NCBI GenBank assembly: GCA_051870875.1
Contig: JBJECG010000074.1
Span: 1 to 64,000, forward strand
DNA from: Aphodosoma sp051870875
GTDB taxonomy: Bacteria; Bacteroidota; Bacteroidia; Bacteroidales; Paludibacteraceae
Length of the DNA stretch: 64,000 nucleotides
Direction of reading: 5' to 3'
In this document: in pieces, positions 26,109-35,400 of the stretch
How positions within the stretch are numbered: position 1 is the stretch's first letter
Layout: the number at the start of each line of letters is the position of its first letter
Program-made: the position numbers and the translations under genes
The notes under the pieces: model-generated
What the model was told of the DNA's origin: nothing
What the model saw: only the letters and a program-made list of their open reading frames with translations
Database searches by the model: none

Positions 26109-27317
26109 ATGGTACAACGATTTTTGAAATACGTCTCATTCCATACCACTTCCGATGAGAATACGGGATTGACCCCGTCGACACCCGGGCAGATGGAATT
26201 TGCAAAGTATATAGCAAAAGAGCTAAAGGAAATAGGACTGACCGAAATCACTCTTGACTCCAACGGTTATCTGATGGCTACCCTGCCTTCAAATACGGAC
26301 GAGCCGATTCCCACAATCGGTTTCATAGCCCACCTCGACACAGCTCCAGACATGAGCGGCAAGCACGTACAGCCCCGCATTGTAGAGAACTACGACGGCA
26401 ACGACATAACCCTTGATGCAACGGAAAATATCGTACTGTCGACCAAACAGTTTCCCGAACTGCTCAACTACCGCGGACAGGATCTTATCGTCACCAACGG
26501 GCACACACTGCTCGGCGCCGATGACAAAGCCGGCATAGCAGAAATAGTGACAGCGGTAGAATACCTGCTCAAGCACCCGGAAATCAAACACGGCAAAGTA
26601 CGTATAGCATTCAATCCGGACGAAGAGATAGGCCTTGGAGCACACCATTTCGATGTAGAATCATTCGGATGCGAATGGGCCTACACCATGGACGGCGGAG
26701 AAATAGGCGAGCTCGAATACGAAAACTTCAACGCTGCCGGAGCCCATATCACCATCCACGGATGCAATGTCCACCCTGGTTCGGCCAAGAACAAAATGCT
26801 CAATGCCATCAGAGTAGCCAACGAATACATAGGACTTCTACCGGTAGAAGTGCCTGAAAACACTGAAGGCTATGAAGGTTTCTACCATATCGTAGGCATC
26901 ACCGGTTCGGTAGAAGAGGCACAACTCACCTATATCATCCGCGACCACGACCGTGCCAAGTTCGAAGAGCGTAAAGCCACTATGCAGACAGCAGCAGAAA
27001 CCATCAACCGACGCTACGGTGCAGGTACTGCCATCATTGAGATAAAGGACCAGTACTACAATATGCGCGAAAAAGTGGAACCTGTAAAACACATAGTAGA
27101 CCTTGCGTTCCGCGCGATGGAAGAAGCCGGAGTAAAACCGACGGTCAAACCAATACGCGGCGGTACAGACGGAGCCCAACTCTCGTTCAAAGGCCTCCCC
27201 TGCCCCAATATTTTCGCAGGCGGCGCAAACTTCCACGGCCGCTATGAGTTCGTCCCAATCCAATCAATGCAAAAGGCAGTTGAAACCATCATCAACATAA
27301 TAAGGCTGAACAAATAA
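26109..27317 (+). CDS. pepT: Peptidase T (tripeptide aminopeptidase)
   Basis: PepT is a cytoplasmic zinc exopeptidase of family M20 that removes the N-terminal residue of tripeptides. The 402 residues carry FLKYVSFHTTS at the start, GFIAHLDTAPD with the first metal His and catalytic Asp near residue 78, LLGADDKAGIAEI with the bridging Asp near 140, and NPDEEIGLGAHHFD with the general-base Glu near 175. PIRGGTDGAQLSF lies near 355. It is separated from fabG by 51 bases. With an MFSD1-like carrier nearby, peptide use is a plausible shared theme, but this is only suggestive. Confidence 0.95.
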   Translation: MVQRFLKYVSFHTTSDENTGLTPSTPGQMEFAKYIAKELKEIGLTEITLDSNGYLMATLPSNTDEPIPTIGFIAHLDTAPDMSGKHVQPRIVENYDGNDITLDATENIVLSTKQFPELLNYRGQDLIVTNGHTLLGADDKAGIAEIVTAVEYLLKHPEIKHGKVRIAFNPDEEIGLGAHHFDVESFGCEWAYTMDGGEIGELEYENFNAAGAHITIHGCNVHPGSAKNKMLNAIRVANEYIGLLPVEVPENTEGYEGFYHIVGITGSVEEAQLTYIIRDHDRAKFEERKATMQTAAETINRRYGAGTAIIEIKDQYYNMREKVEPVKHIVDLAFRAMEEAGVKPTVKPIRGGTDGAQLSFKGLPCPNIFAGGANFHGRYEFVPIQSMQKAVETIINIIRLNK

Positions 27318-27349
27318 CTTATAAAATAAGAAATACAAATAAAGACATC

Positions 27350-28438
27350 ATGAAAACAACTCCATTTACCGACATCCACATCGGTCTCGGTGCTAAAATG
27401 CACGAATTTGCAGGCTACAACATGCCTATCGAATACCCATACGGTATAACAGAAGAACATATGAACGTAGTAAACGGTGTAGGCGTGTTCGATGTGTCGC
27501 ACATGGGCGAATTCTGGGTAAAAGGTCCTAAAGCCAAACAATTCGTACAACGCATCTGCTCCAACAATATCGCATCACTCATCGACTGGCAAGCCCAGTA
27601 CAACTGCATGCCTAACGGCAAAGGCGGTATCGTCGACGACCTTATCGTTTACCACTACAATGATGAAAAATTCCTTCTCGTAGTGAACGCCGCCAATATC
27701 GACAAGGACTGGGAGTGGGTGAATGCCAACAATGCCGAGGGTTGCGAACTGGAAAACGCTTCAGACCACGTTGCACAGCTTGCAGTTCAAGGACCGAAAG
27801 CTATCACAGTTCTCCAGAAACTCACTGACGTAAACCTCGCAGACATCAAATTCTATCACTTTGCAGAGGGGACTTTCGCAGGTATCAAAGATGTCATCAT
27901 CTCCAACACAGGTTATACGGGAGCTGGCGGTTTCGAACTTTACTTCAACCCGCAGTTCGGCAAACACATCTGGGATGCCATCTTTGAAGCGGGCAAAGAG
28001 TTTGACATCAAACCTGCAGGTCTCGGTTCACGCGACTCACTCCGTCTCGAAATGGGCTTTGTGCTTTACGGCCACGAAATCAACGATACCACATCCCCTA
28101 TCGAGGCTGGTTTGGGCTGGATTACAAAACCGGCAGAGGGCAAGAACCTCATCGACGGTGAACTTTACGTCCGTCAGCGCGCAGAGGGCACTGCCCGCAA
28201 ACTCATCGGTTTCGAACTTCAGGAGCGCGGCATCCCGCGTCAGGACTATGTTCTCACCGACGGCAAAGGCAATGAAATCGGCCGCGTAACTTCCGGTATC
28301 ATGTCACCGTGCCGCAAGATCGGTATCGGCATGGGATACGTTAAATCAGAATTCGCCAAAGTCGGCACAACAATAGCCGTCCAGATCCGCAACAAGGAAA
28401 TCCCTGCGGTAGTAGTCCGTCCGCCTTTCCGCAAATAA
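27350..28438 (+). CDS. gcvT: Aminomethyltransferase, glycine cleavage system T protein
   Basis: GcvT takes the methylamine group from lipoylated H protein, transfers the one-carbon unit to tetrahydrofolate and releases ammonia. The 362 residues fit the family: GAKMHEFAGYNMPIEY near residue 12, FDVSHMGEF near 48, NCMPNGKGGIVDDLIVY near 85 with the folate-linked Asp, SNTGYTGAGGFELYF near 185, RDSLRLEMGFVLYGHEI near 226, and a C-terminal beta-barrel. The other gcv genes are not in the window. A strong terminator follows. Confidence 0.95.
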   Translation: MKTTPFTDIHIGLGAKMHEFAGYNMPIEYPYGITEEHMNVVNGVGVFDVSHMGEFWVKGPKAKQFVQRICSNNIASLIDWQAQYNCMPNGKGGIVDDLIVYHYNDEKFLLVVNAANIDKDWEWVNANNAEGCELENASDHVAQLAVQGPKAITVLQKLTDVNLADIKFYHFAEGTFAGIKDVIISNTGYTGAGGFELYFNPQFGKHIWDAIFEAGKEFDIKPAGLGSRDSLRLEMGFVLYGHEINDTTSPIEAGLGWITKPAEGKNLIDGELYVRQRAEGTARKLIGFELQERGIPRQDYVLTDGKGNEIGRVTSGIMSPCRKIGIGMGYVKSEFAKVGTTIAVQIRNKEIPAVVVRPPFRK

Positions 28439-28485
28439 GAGATCCGCACACAAACATGCCGTCACAGGCATGAAATTATAATAAA

Positions 28486-28530
28486 GGAAGCCTCCCGAAC
28501 TGAGAATACAGTTTCAGGAGGCTTCCCTAT
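28486..28530 (+). terminator. Terminator of gcvT unit
   Basis: GGAAGCCTCC (28486-28495) and GGAGGCTTCC (28517-28526) form a perfect 10-bp stem. Its interior partly pairs further (GAACTG with CAGTTTC). It is followed by CTATTTAT. Confidence 0.75.
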
Positions 28531-28575
28531 TTATACCAGTGGTGTCCTCCCCGGCAAAAACGGATACAGCATCCG

Positions 28576-28665
28576 GTTATCAGTGCAGCTTACATAAACA
28601 ATCACTTTGTCCGGGTTCGAATCCTGGTGAGGCAACATCGTTATCAGTGCAGCTTACATAAACAA
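28576..28665. repeat. Pair of 26-bp direct repeats
   Basis: An identical 26-base sequence starting GTTATCAGTGCAGC occurs at 28576-28601 and 28640-28665, with 38 bases between. The intervening segment carries the tRNA T-arm-like fragment. The repeat is not palindromic. Confidence 0.85.
28609..28638 (+). other. tRNA T-arm / acceptor-like fragment
   Basis: CCGGG TTCGAAT CCTGG (28611-28627) has the exact form of a tRNA T stem-loop, including the invariant TTCGA. It is followed by seven bases that could be an acceptor strand and then AACA. No 5' half, D arm or anticodon arm is found upstream, so this is not a working tRNA gene but perhaps the leftover of one. Confidence 0.5.
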
Positions 28666-28760
28666 ACACGCCATTAAAACCATCGCACAGACAACCGTAC
28701 ACCGATATATCGCCGGTAAGTTGAAAAGATATTGCGTACAGTGGTTATGCCGGGAAAAAC

Positions 28761-28788
28761 ATTGCCGTCCAAGGAAATGGACGGCAAT
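28761..28788 (-). terminator. Terminator downstream of 1099-residue T9SS protein gene
   Basis: ATTGCCGTCCA (28761-28771) and its exact complement (28778-28788) form an 11-bp stem with a 6-base loop. On the minus strand it is followed by GTTTTTCC. It lies 184 bases past the stop. Confidence 0.65.
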
Positions 28789-28971
28789 AAAACCACCCCT
28801 AACTTTACCCGGACAGCAATAATAATGAAAACAGGAGTGTCAACAAAGACAGTGATCCAAGGCCGCATGTAACACCCGTATAACACACCACTGACAACAA
28901 TCCGCAAACAGGTGTGACATGACAAGCGGAACAATGAAAACGGTGTGTCTCAGAACGGGCGTCACCAACCG

Positions 28972-31900
28972 CTATCTGACGAGTTTTCTTGTTATGGCCC
29001 GTCCGTCAGGGAACAGCACTTTCAACAGGTATACACCGTGGCTTTCAGGCAATACGATGGAGTTTTCGCCTTCAACGAAGTCCCATACGGCAATTTCCAT
29101 TCCTGATGAATTATACATATAGGCCTTGGCCGGCTGCGGTACCTGTACTTTGACGATTTCCGTACCGAACAGAATCAGGACATCTTCAGAATACACGCTG
29201 CCCTCCACATTTTCCACCGGGACAAACGGACAGGTCATGATAGACTTGCCATCATCGGCACGTGTAAGCAGCACCGTATATTCATGACCGAAATCGAGTT
29301 TTTTATTTTCGATATAATACCGGCTCATCACAAACCCTTCGGCAACAACGTCATCGAGATACCATTGGTATGCCACAAAATCATAACCGCCGTTATTGTC
29401 CCTGTTCTTCAAAGCCAGGACATCATTCCAGCGTTGGGATATGACTGATGACGGGTACAAGACAGTGAAGTCAGCGGGAAGTACCACAGAGCCGTATTCA
29501 TTGACGAATATCAAATCCACATGGTAAAAGTCAGGACGCACACCGCCATCCGGCATCGGTATCACTACACTATTGTCAACGAGTCTCACACCATCGGAAG
29601 AGAATCCGACATTGGCGGTATAGCTGTCAAATCGGACTTCAACCGTATCGAAGAACCCCGCCTTGAGTATATACTTGAGTGTGAATTCTTCATCATCACC
29701 ACAAATCAACGGAAGAGCATCGAGTTCCACTTCGAGCATTGAAGTCACTTCAAAATGTACGTTATAGTCTATCGAATCACATTTGCGCAATTCACGGCTT
29801 GCCACTACGATGGTCGTGTCTTTCGGGCCTTTGAAAGTATATGCCCTGCCGTCGATGCGGACAGCATAAGGGAGGTCATCAGAGGTTACGGCAATTACCG
29901 TATCGACGGTAGTATGTGGAATCACGTGCAGTCTGATTTCAATCAGCGAATCACATCCGTAATAAGAACCGCCGATGATAGTGTCCATATATATACCCTC
30001 TTCGCTATAGTCCTTTTTATTGACGGTATAGACATCACCCTGACAAATGGTTTTCTCGTAAAGTCTGGTATTGCCGGATATTGGCTTCACCTCCACATTG
30101 AAAGTCGTGTCGACGGTACAACCGCCATATTCACACATAAGGGTGACGGGGAAAATGCCGCCTTCGTTCGGGAACACACACTGCACCTTGCCGCCAACCA
30201 TAGTGCCGAGGCTGCCGAAATCCCATGTAAAGTTGGATACTTTGGCTTTTGCCGGGTCAACCATCACATCATTGCCGTCATCGCCCAATTCGTAAATACA
30301 TGTGGATGAAGCGTCGAATGTCATGGTATTCTGACAGTTTTCGGAAGTCTGGCTTACAGTAAACTCCGGTTTCGGCGCACGGGGCAGGATGTATGCTTCA
30401 AGAGTAAAGAAACATGTGGTGTCTTCCTTGTTCATAAGATCCACATAATATGAATCACGGTCGTCAGGTTCCGGAGTAAAGAAACGGTCGCGACACACCA
30501 CAGTCTGAGTCCTGTCATTTTGCTTGTACCAGCGGTACTTGAAACCGTCAGGCACTTCAAATGCCGTAGCGTTTTCGGAACAGCTCATACCTTCCACCAC
30601 GGCAGAAGCACATACCGGGACGAGATATATGTATGCAAAGTGAAATGATGCACCGCAAGGGTCAAGTGATATGCGGAACTGCACGACATCACCGACATAA
30701 TCTTTGAGGTTGAAGCCCATCACCATCCAGTCATGCCACTTGATTTCATCCGGAGACTTAGGGCCGGAAGATCCGAACTGGCCTTCCTGCGGGCGGAAAT
30801 TGTGCCACCCCGGATCTGCAACGCCAGCCACCTCATCCAGTTTCAGTCTGATAGAGTTGAACTTGGATTTCAGGCATTTGGAGTCAAGCAGTCCGCCATA
30901 CTGATCGAGTATGTCAATCACTATCTGAGTCTGTTCGTTTTCAGGATGGTGAGCTGCGAACTGGAGCACCGGGGCATAGTTTAGCAAAAACAGCTGGGCA
31001 TCATCAGGCACTTTATACAGATAAGTAACGGCACTCGACATACGCATGCTCGGGCCTCCGGGGGTATTGTCATTCGGGCCGTATTCCGCGCCCTCTCCGA
31101 TACGTACAGAAGCCCAATGCCCGTCAAGCACGGTTTTCAACTGATATCCGGTCACAGGGTCGTATTCGGTTGTATCATAGTGGACAGTGTGATACGACTC
31201 GCGGCTTTCATAGCCATAGTCAATCTTCAGCCTCTGTGCAAACGGGCTTCCGAAAGGACCGGCAGTACACTTAGTGTTCTTGTTGTCCAAATCCCAGAAT
31301 TCGATACAATAGTCCGACGGGCCGTATATTATAACAGGTGTCTTTTCCGCCCATACACTTGCACCGTCATTGCAGACAGCACGCACCTTTACGGTATATA
31401 CACCATTTTCGACTGTGGCATAAGGCAGCGTATACTCCGTCTGTGTCAGACTTTTGACAGTGTCCGGCACAATAGGGGAGGTTTTATCTCCGTTGATACG
31501 ATAATACATCAGGTCATATACAGCTCCCGGAGTGCCATTCCACGTGATCTTGACACCATTGCTGACTTTCACGGCCGACACATCTGTGGGGCGGGTGTTG
31601 CAGGCGCCGTAAGCCAGCAGTTTCTCGATATATATGTTGTCAATATTCACACCGGTACGATCAGGAAACGGGTGGCCGAAACGTACTTTGGCAGAGATGC
31701 CTTTCTGTTTGAACAAAAAGCACAGATAGTATTCGCCTGCTGTATTTACCTGAAACATTGCAGACTCCATATTCCATCCGGAACGTTTGTATTCACGGTT
31801 CGGGTCACTCAAGAATATCTGTCCGGCAGTGGCATTCTTGTTGAAGTTTGCACCGCCAATAGCCGTTGCAAACGGATTGATATTTGTAGACACCGGAACC

Positions 31901-32271
31901 AAAGTGACCATAAGACGAATGTCCTCATAATCACCGCCGGTCAATATCTTATAATCGAAATAGATATTATGCCAACCGGCATCGAACGTAATCCTGGTAT
32001 ATGCCATGCTGCAATATCCAGGGCCCAACATGTCGTAACCGGCAGTCACACCATCGTCATGCGAAGTGTACAACGATTTGGCTCCGGTAGATTTTATAGC
32101 ATCGCCTATCACAAAATCCGTAGTAACACGCGAGGCCGTCTTGAAGGACCATGCCTGACACTCCTCTTCCGTTTCAAAGCCGCAATAATAAAAAACCTGA
32201 GCGGACAATGCCAAAGAAAAGAGCACTGCTACAAAACTCATTACCAATCGCTTAGATAAAGACTCCAACAT
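28972..32271 (-). CDS. Large secreted T9SS cargo protein, FN3 and PKD-like domains
   Basis: This 1099-residue protein has a signal peptide (hydrophobic MSFVAVLFSLALSAQ). An N-terminal jelly-roll-like domain starts YYCGFETEEECQAW, a fibronectin type III-like domain lies at about 205-295 (PTDVSAVKVSNGVKITWNG), and a second, beta-rich region at about 310-560 is of the type that follows in its paralogue. A PKD-like domain (KVSNFTWDFGSLGTMVGG) follows near 690. Repeats of the form CxGxxY...GCDSLIEIRLHV lie at about 755-870, and the C-terminal 70 residues look like a T9SS sorting domain (AYMYNSSGMEIAVWDF...GVYLLKVLFPDG). It is therefore probably exported through T9SS and displayed. It is a paralogue of the protein at 42727-46119; both share a block with QKWND/QRWND...NNGGY. 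It has its own promoter, and a terminator separates it from the giant gene. Confidence 0.85.
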   Translation of the reverse strand: MLESLSKRLVMSFVAVLFSLALSAQVFYYCGFETEEECQAWSFKTASRVTTDFVIGDAIKSTGAKSLYTSHDDGVTAGYDMLGPGYCSMAYTRITFDAGWHNIYFDYKILTGGDYEDIRLMVTLVPVSTNINPFATAIGGANFNKNATAGQIFLSDPNREYKRSGWNMESAMFQVNTAGEYYLCFLFKQKGISAKVRFGHPFPDRTGVNIDNIYIEKLLAYGACNTRPTDVSAVKVSNGVKITWNGTPGAVYDLMYYRINGDKTSPIVPDTVKSLTQTEYTLPYATVENGVYTVKVRAVCNDGASVWAEKTPVIIYGPSDYCIEFWDLDNKNTKCTAGPFGSPFAQRLKIDYGYESRESYHTVHYDTTEYDPVTGYQLKTVLDGHWASVRIGEGAEYGPNDNTPGGPSMRMSSAVTYLYKVPDDAQLFLLNYAPVLQFAAHHPENEQTQIVIDILDQYGGLLDSKCLKSKFNSIRLKLDEVAGVADPGWHNFRPQEGQFGSSGPKSPDEIKWHDWMVMGFNLKDYVGDVVQFRISLDPCGASFHFAYIYLVPVCASAVVEGMSCSENATAFEVPDGFKYRWYKQNDRTQTVVCRDRFFTPEPDDRDSYYVDLMNKEDTTCFFTLEAYILPRAPKPEFTVSQTSENCQNTMTFDASSTCIYELGDDGNDVMVDPAKAKVSNFTWDFGSLGTMVGGKVQCVFPNEGGIFPVTLMCEYGGCTVDTTFNVEVKPISGNTRLYEKTICQGDVYTVNKKDYSEEGIYMDTIIGGSYYGCDSLIEIRLHVIPHTTVDTVIAVTSDDLPYAVRIDGRAYTFKGPKDTTIVVASRELRKCDSIDYNVHFEVTSMLEVELDALPLICGDDEEFTLKYILKAGFFDTVEVRFDSYTANVGFSSDGVRLVDNSVVIPMPDGGVRPDFYHVDLIFVNEYGSVVLPADFTVLYPSSVISQRWNDVLALKNRDNNGGYDFVAYQWYLDDVVAEGFVMSRYYIENKKLDFGHEYTVLLTRADDGKSIMTCPFVPVENVEGSVYSEDVLILFGTEIVKVQVPQPAKAYMYNSSGMEIAVWDFVEGENSIVLPESHGVYLLKVLFPDGRAITRKLVR

Positions 32272-32341
32272 AAGTTCAATGGTTTACAATAGATTTGAAT
32301 TATATTTCAACGGAAAACACCGTATTCTCCCAGCAAGTCCC

Positions 32342-32372
32342 CAAAGGTAACATTTTTTTGTCACATACACAA
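32342..32372 (-). promoter_or_regulatory. Promoter of 1099-residue T9SS protein gene (TTG-N20-TACCTTTG)
   Basis: On the minus strand TTG at 32372-32370 and TACCTTTG at 32349-32342 are 20 bases apart. The leader to ATG 32271 is about 65 nt. Confidence 0.65.
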
Positions 32373-32421
32373 CTCTTTTATCAATTTATCCAAAAAAGAT
32401 ACGGCGTATAATAAAAAGCAA

Positions 32422-32455
32422 GCGGCGTATCAAAATTTGCATTTTGATACGCCGC
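32422..32455 (-). terminator. Terminator of giant adhesin gene
   Basis: GCGGCGTATCAAAA (32422-32435) and its exact complement (32442-32455) make a 14-bp stem with a 6-base loop. On the minus strand it is followed by TTGCTTTTTATTA. It lies 32 bases past the stop. Confidence 0.8.
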
Positions 32456-32486
32456 CACAATCAATCAGCTATCTATAGACAAGCTG

Positions 32487-35400
32487 TCACTTCACAATCA
32501 GTTTGCCTACATATACATCTCCAGTGCCTGTTATCACACGGATGTAGTATATACCGCTAACTGTCACCGAGTTGATCTCGATCGGGAAGTAACTTGGAGA
32601 GTCAGTCATGATGACCTGACCTACAGAATTGAGGATCTCCACAATCATACCATCCTGCTCTTCGGCCGTCCAGTCGCGGCTTACAAATGCAGATTCACCG
32701 CCACGGACAGGATTAGGAGCTACGACAAGAGACAATGCCATGACATTTTCCACCCCGGTCTCCACATTGAGAGTGAGGCGAATTATGGAATCGCAACCGG
32801 TTTCCTCCGACTGCAATCCGCAAGTGTACTCGCCAGCCGTAGTGTACGAAGACCCGCAGAATATGAACGATTCGCCCTGTTTGATTGTCGCGATCGAATC
32901 GGTGTATATTGTGGCCACAAATTCGATGTTTACGACAACGGTAGAGTCACAACCGTCGGCATTGGTGATTGTCTTTGTGAGTACAGTATCCTTGGTGATG
33001 ACGGGTATTCTGAAACCGTAGTTTTCATAGCTTCTGTTTTCACAAACGATATCATCGTATTCGCTTATGATAGGATCGGCTACCGAGAGTCTCAAAGTCA
33101 CCACAGAGTCACATTTCAGGCTGTTCTTGAATGTCTTGGTATAAGTACCCGGGACTGACAGTTCTTCGGCATCGGCGCCTTCACCGAATATTATCGAAGA
33201 ACCGGCACATATCGTGGTGTCAACCCTTACGTTGGTAGGAACGACATGGAAGTCTATCTCCACAATAGAGTCGCAACCGAGATAATTCTTGAACGCATGT
33301 GAGTACACTTTGGTTTCAGTCAGAGTCTGTTTGGCTTCAACCCATTCGTAGACCTCACCTTCGCAAACGGCCTTGTACTGACGGAAACGAGCCGGCAACA
33401 CTTCAAGACGGAGAGTGACATTGGAGTCACAACCCATGTAGTTCTTGCCATAAGCCACGTATGATCCGGTGGCAGTACACTGCTGTCCGCCAAACTCGAA
33501 TACGTCACCCTCGCAGATGGTTTCAGACACATAGTACATCTCCGGCAATACGGTCAAGTGCAGTATGACATTGGAGTCACAGCCATTTCCGGCAGTATAT
33601 GAGATAACCCAATCGCCGGCTTCAGACTTGGCCTTGTCACCTGTGAAAGGAGCTTCGTCATATACGCCGCCTTCACAGATTGTACCATACACGTGGATAT
33701 TCTGTGTCTCATTAACATTGAGAGTCAAGACTTTCAATGTATCAAGGACATTTGCTACAGGATTTTCGATATCAGACATTACAAGTTTTGTAAACGTATT
33801 TGTTCCCAACTTGATGTCGGTTCTCAGAATAGCGAAACCATTCTTGTAATAATCTGATCCGGAACAGTGAGTATCAGAGATTTTCTTCTCTCCTGCATAT
33901 TTTGCGATACGCACATCGTCCAAACCGACATACAAACCGTTGCCTTTACCTTCGGCGCGGACTTTGAATGCCACCACAATCTCCTTGCCATTGTAACCTG
34001 ACAGTTCAATGAGCTTGGTCTGCCAATCATTGCCAGGAGCCAGAGTTTCAAGGTTCTGCGAGAATGTAGCGCCTCCATCTTCGCTTATCGACACCACGAG
34101 TTCATGTTCGGAAGTATTGACATACTTGAATGAAAGAGCGTAGTTGTCGGCGTCGACATTGAACACCGGAGTTTTCAGCACAGCCGTACCGTATGCACCG
34201 GAAGTGGAGAGACGGGCATATTTGCCGGTTCCATTCGAGCCAACAGCCCAGTTGTAGTTATCATCGGTCAATACAGTTCCGCTGAAATTATCCCAGCAAG
34301 CCGGAATATCGGAGCCGTAAGCATCCTGGAATGTCTGCATGTACGGCAACGGAGTGATGCCGCAGTCGGTAAAGAACTTCAATGTAACAGGATCCGATTC
34401 CACAGTACCGTCATAAGCCACAATTGTAGCCGTATAACTGGTTGCAGCGGTAAGACCGTCAACACTGAGAGAGGTGCCTGTTACGGTGACATCCTTTATC
34501 TCAACACCGCGGCTGGTAAGGGTGAACTTAGTACTGTCGGCATTGACAATCCACGAAAAGTCGGCAGACTCCCCGGTGATGTTTCCAACCACGAAGTTAC
34601 GCGGTGCACCGAACGGCAGCAAAGATACGGAGTAGTCGTCCAAGCTGACAAATTCGTCATTTGCAGCGACACGGAAACCGAGATCGTAGATTCCATCGGC
34701 AGGAGCGTAGAAATAACCGGTAATATTGGTGTAGGCATCGGTCAAAGCCCGAGTTTCAAATGCAACACCTTCAGCAGAAGAAGTGCAATCGACAAACTCA
34801 AACGTTGCCTCGCCATCGGCATCTTTAATACCCCAAATTGAAGTCTGATAGAATTTGCCGCCGTTCAAGTTGAAGCGACGTGTTGCAGTATGGGCATCAG
34901 TATTTCCATCCGGCACATCCATCACAATGTTCATACTTCCGGTGCGGGGCTTGCGGTTGCCGGTAGTATTGGAGTTTGCTCTCCACTCCAGCTCTCCGGC
35001 ACTTTCGGTCCAGCAGTTGTCCAGACCGAACAGGCCGGACAATTCTTCAAAGCTGGTGCTGTACGAAGCTGATTCGTTGACATCGACAGGCACACACGCA
35101 GTACTGAATACAAACGAAGCCCATTCCGACTCGTCAGTATCGGAACACTTGGCCTTGACAAACAATGTGTAACGAGTGTTCGGAGTCAAACCAGTAAGGT
35201 TGAGCACAGAGCCATCACCGGTCATGAACTTGTCGACCGGAATATCAGCCATATTGTCTGATGTGGTGAGACCGTAAACCACTTCGCTCTCATTGATATT
35301 GTAGAACGATATTGTGGCCTTGTCAATATCCACCTCATCAAGTGTGATATCCATAACAGGAGCACAAGGCAACTGGGTAATGCTGAAATTGTCGACGGCA

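Larger units (their letters stand above)
28439..28971. other. Convergent intergenic region with terminators and repeats
   Basis: This 533-base gap between gcvT (plus) and the 1099-residue T9SS protein (minus) holds a terminator for each side, a pair of 26-bp direct repeats and a tRNA T-arm-like fragment. A minus-strand frame at 28934-28674 has no recognisable features. Confidence 0.6.

Noticed and set aside
28609..28638. Functional tRNA gene
   Set aside because: Only the T arm and a possible acceptor strand exist; no D arm, anticodon arm or matching 5' acceptor is found upstream.
28576..28665. Two 26-bp repeats with a 38-bp spacer as a minimal CRISPR array
   Set aside because: Only two repeats, no dyad symmetry, no leader, no cas genes in the window, and the spacer holds a tRNA T-arm, which points to an attachment-site remnant instead.
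28674..28934. 86-codon minus-strand frame between gcvT and the T9SS gene
   Set aside because: It crosses the terminator hairpin at 28761-28788 and has no domain.
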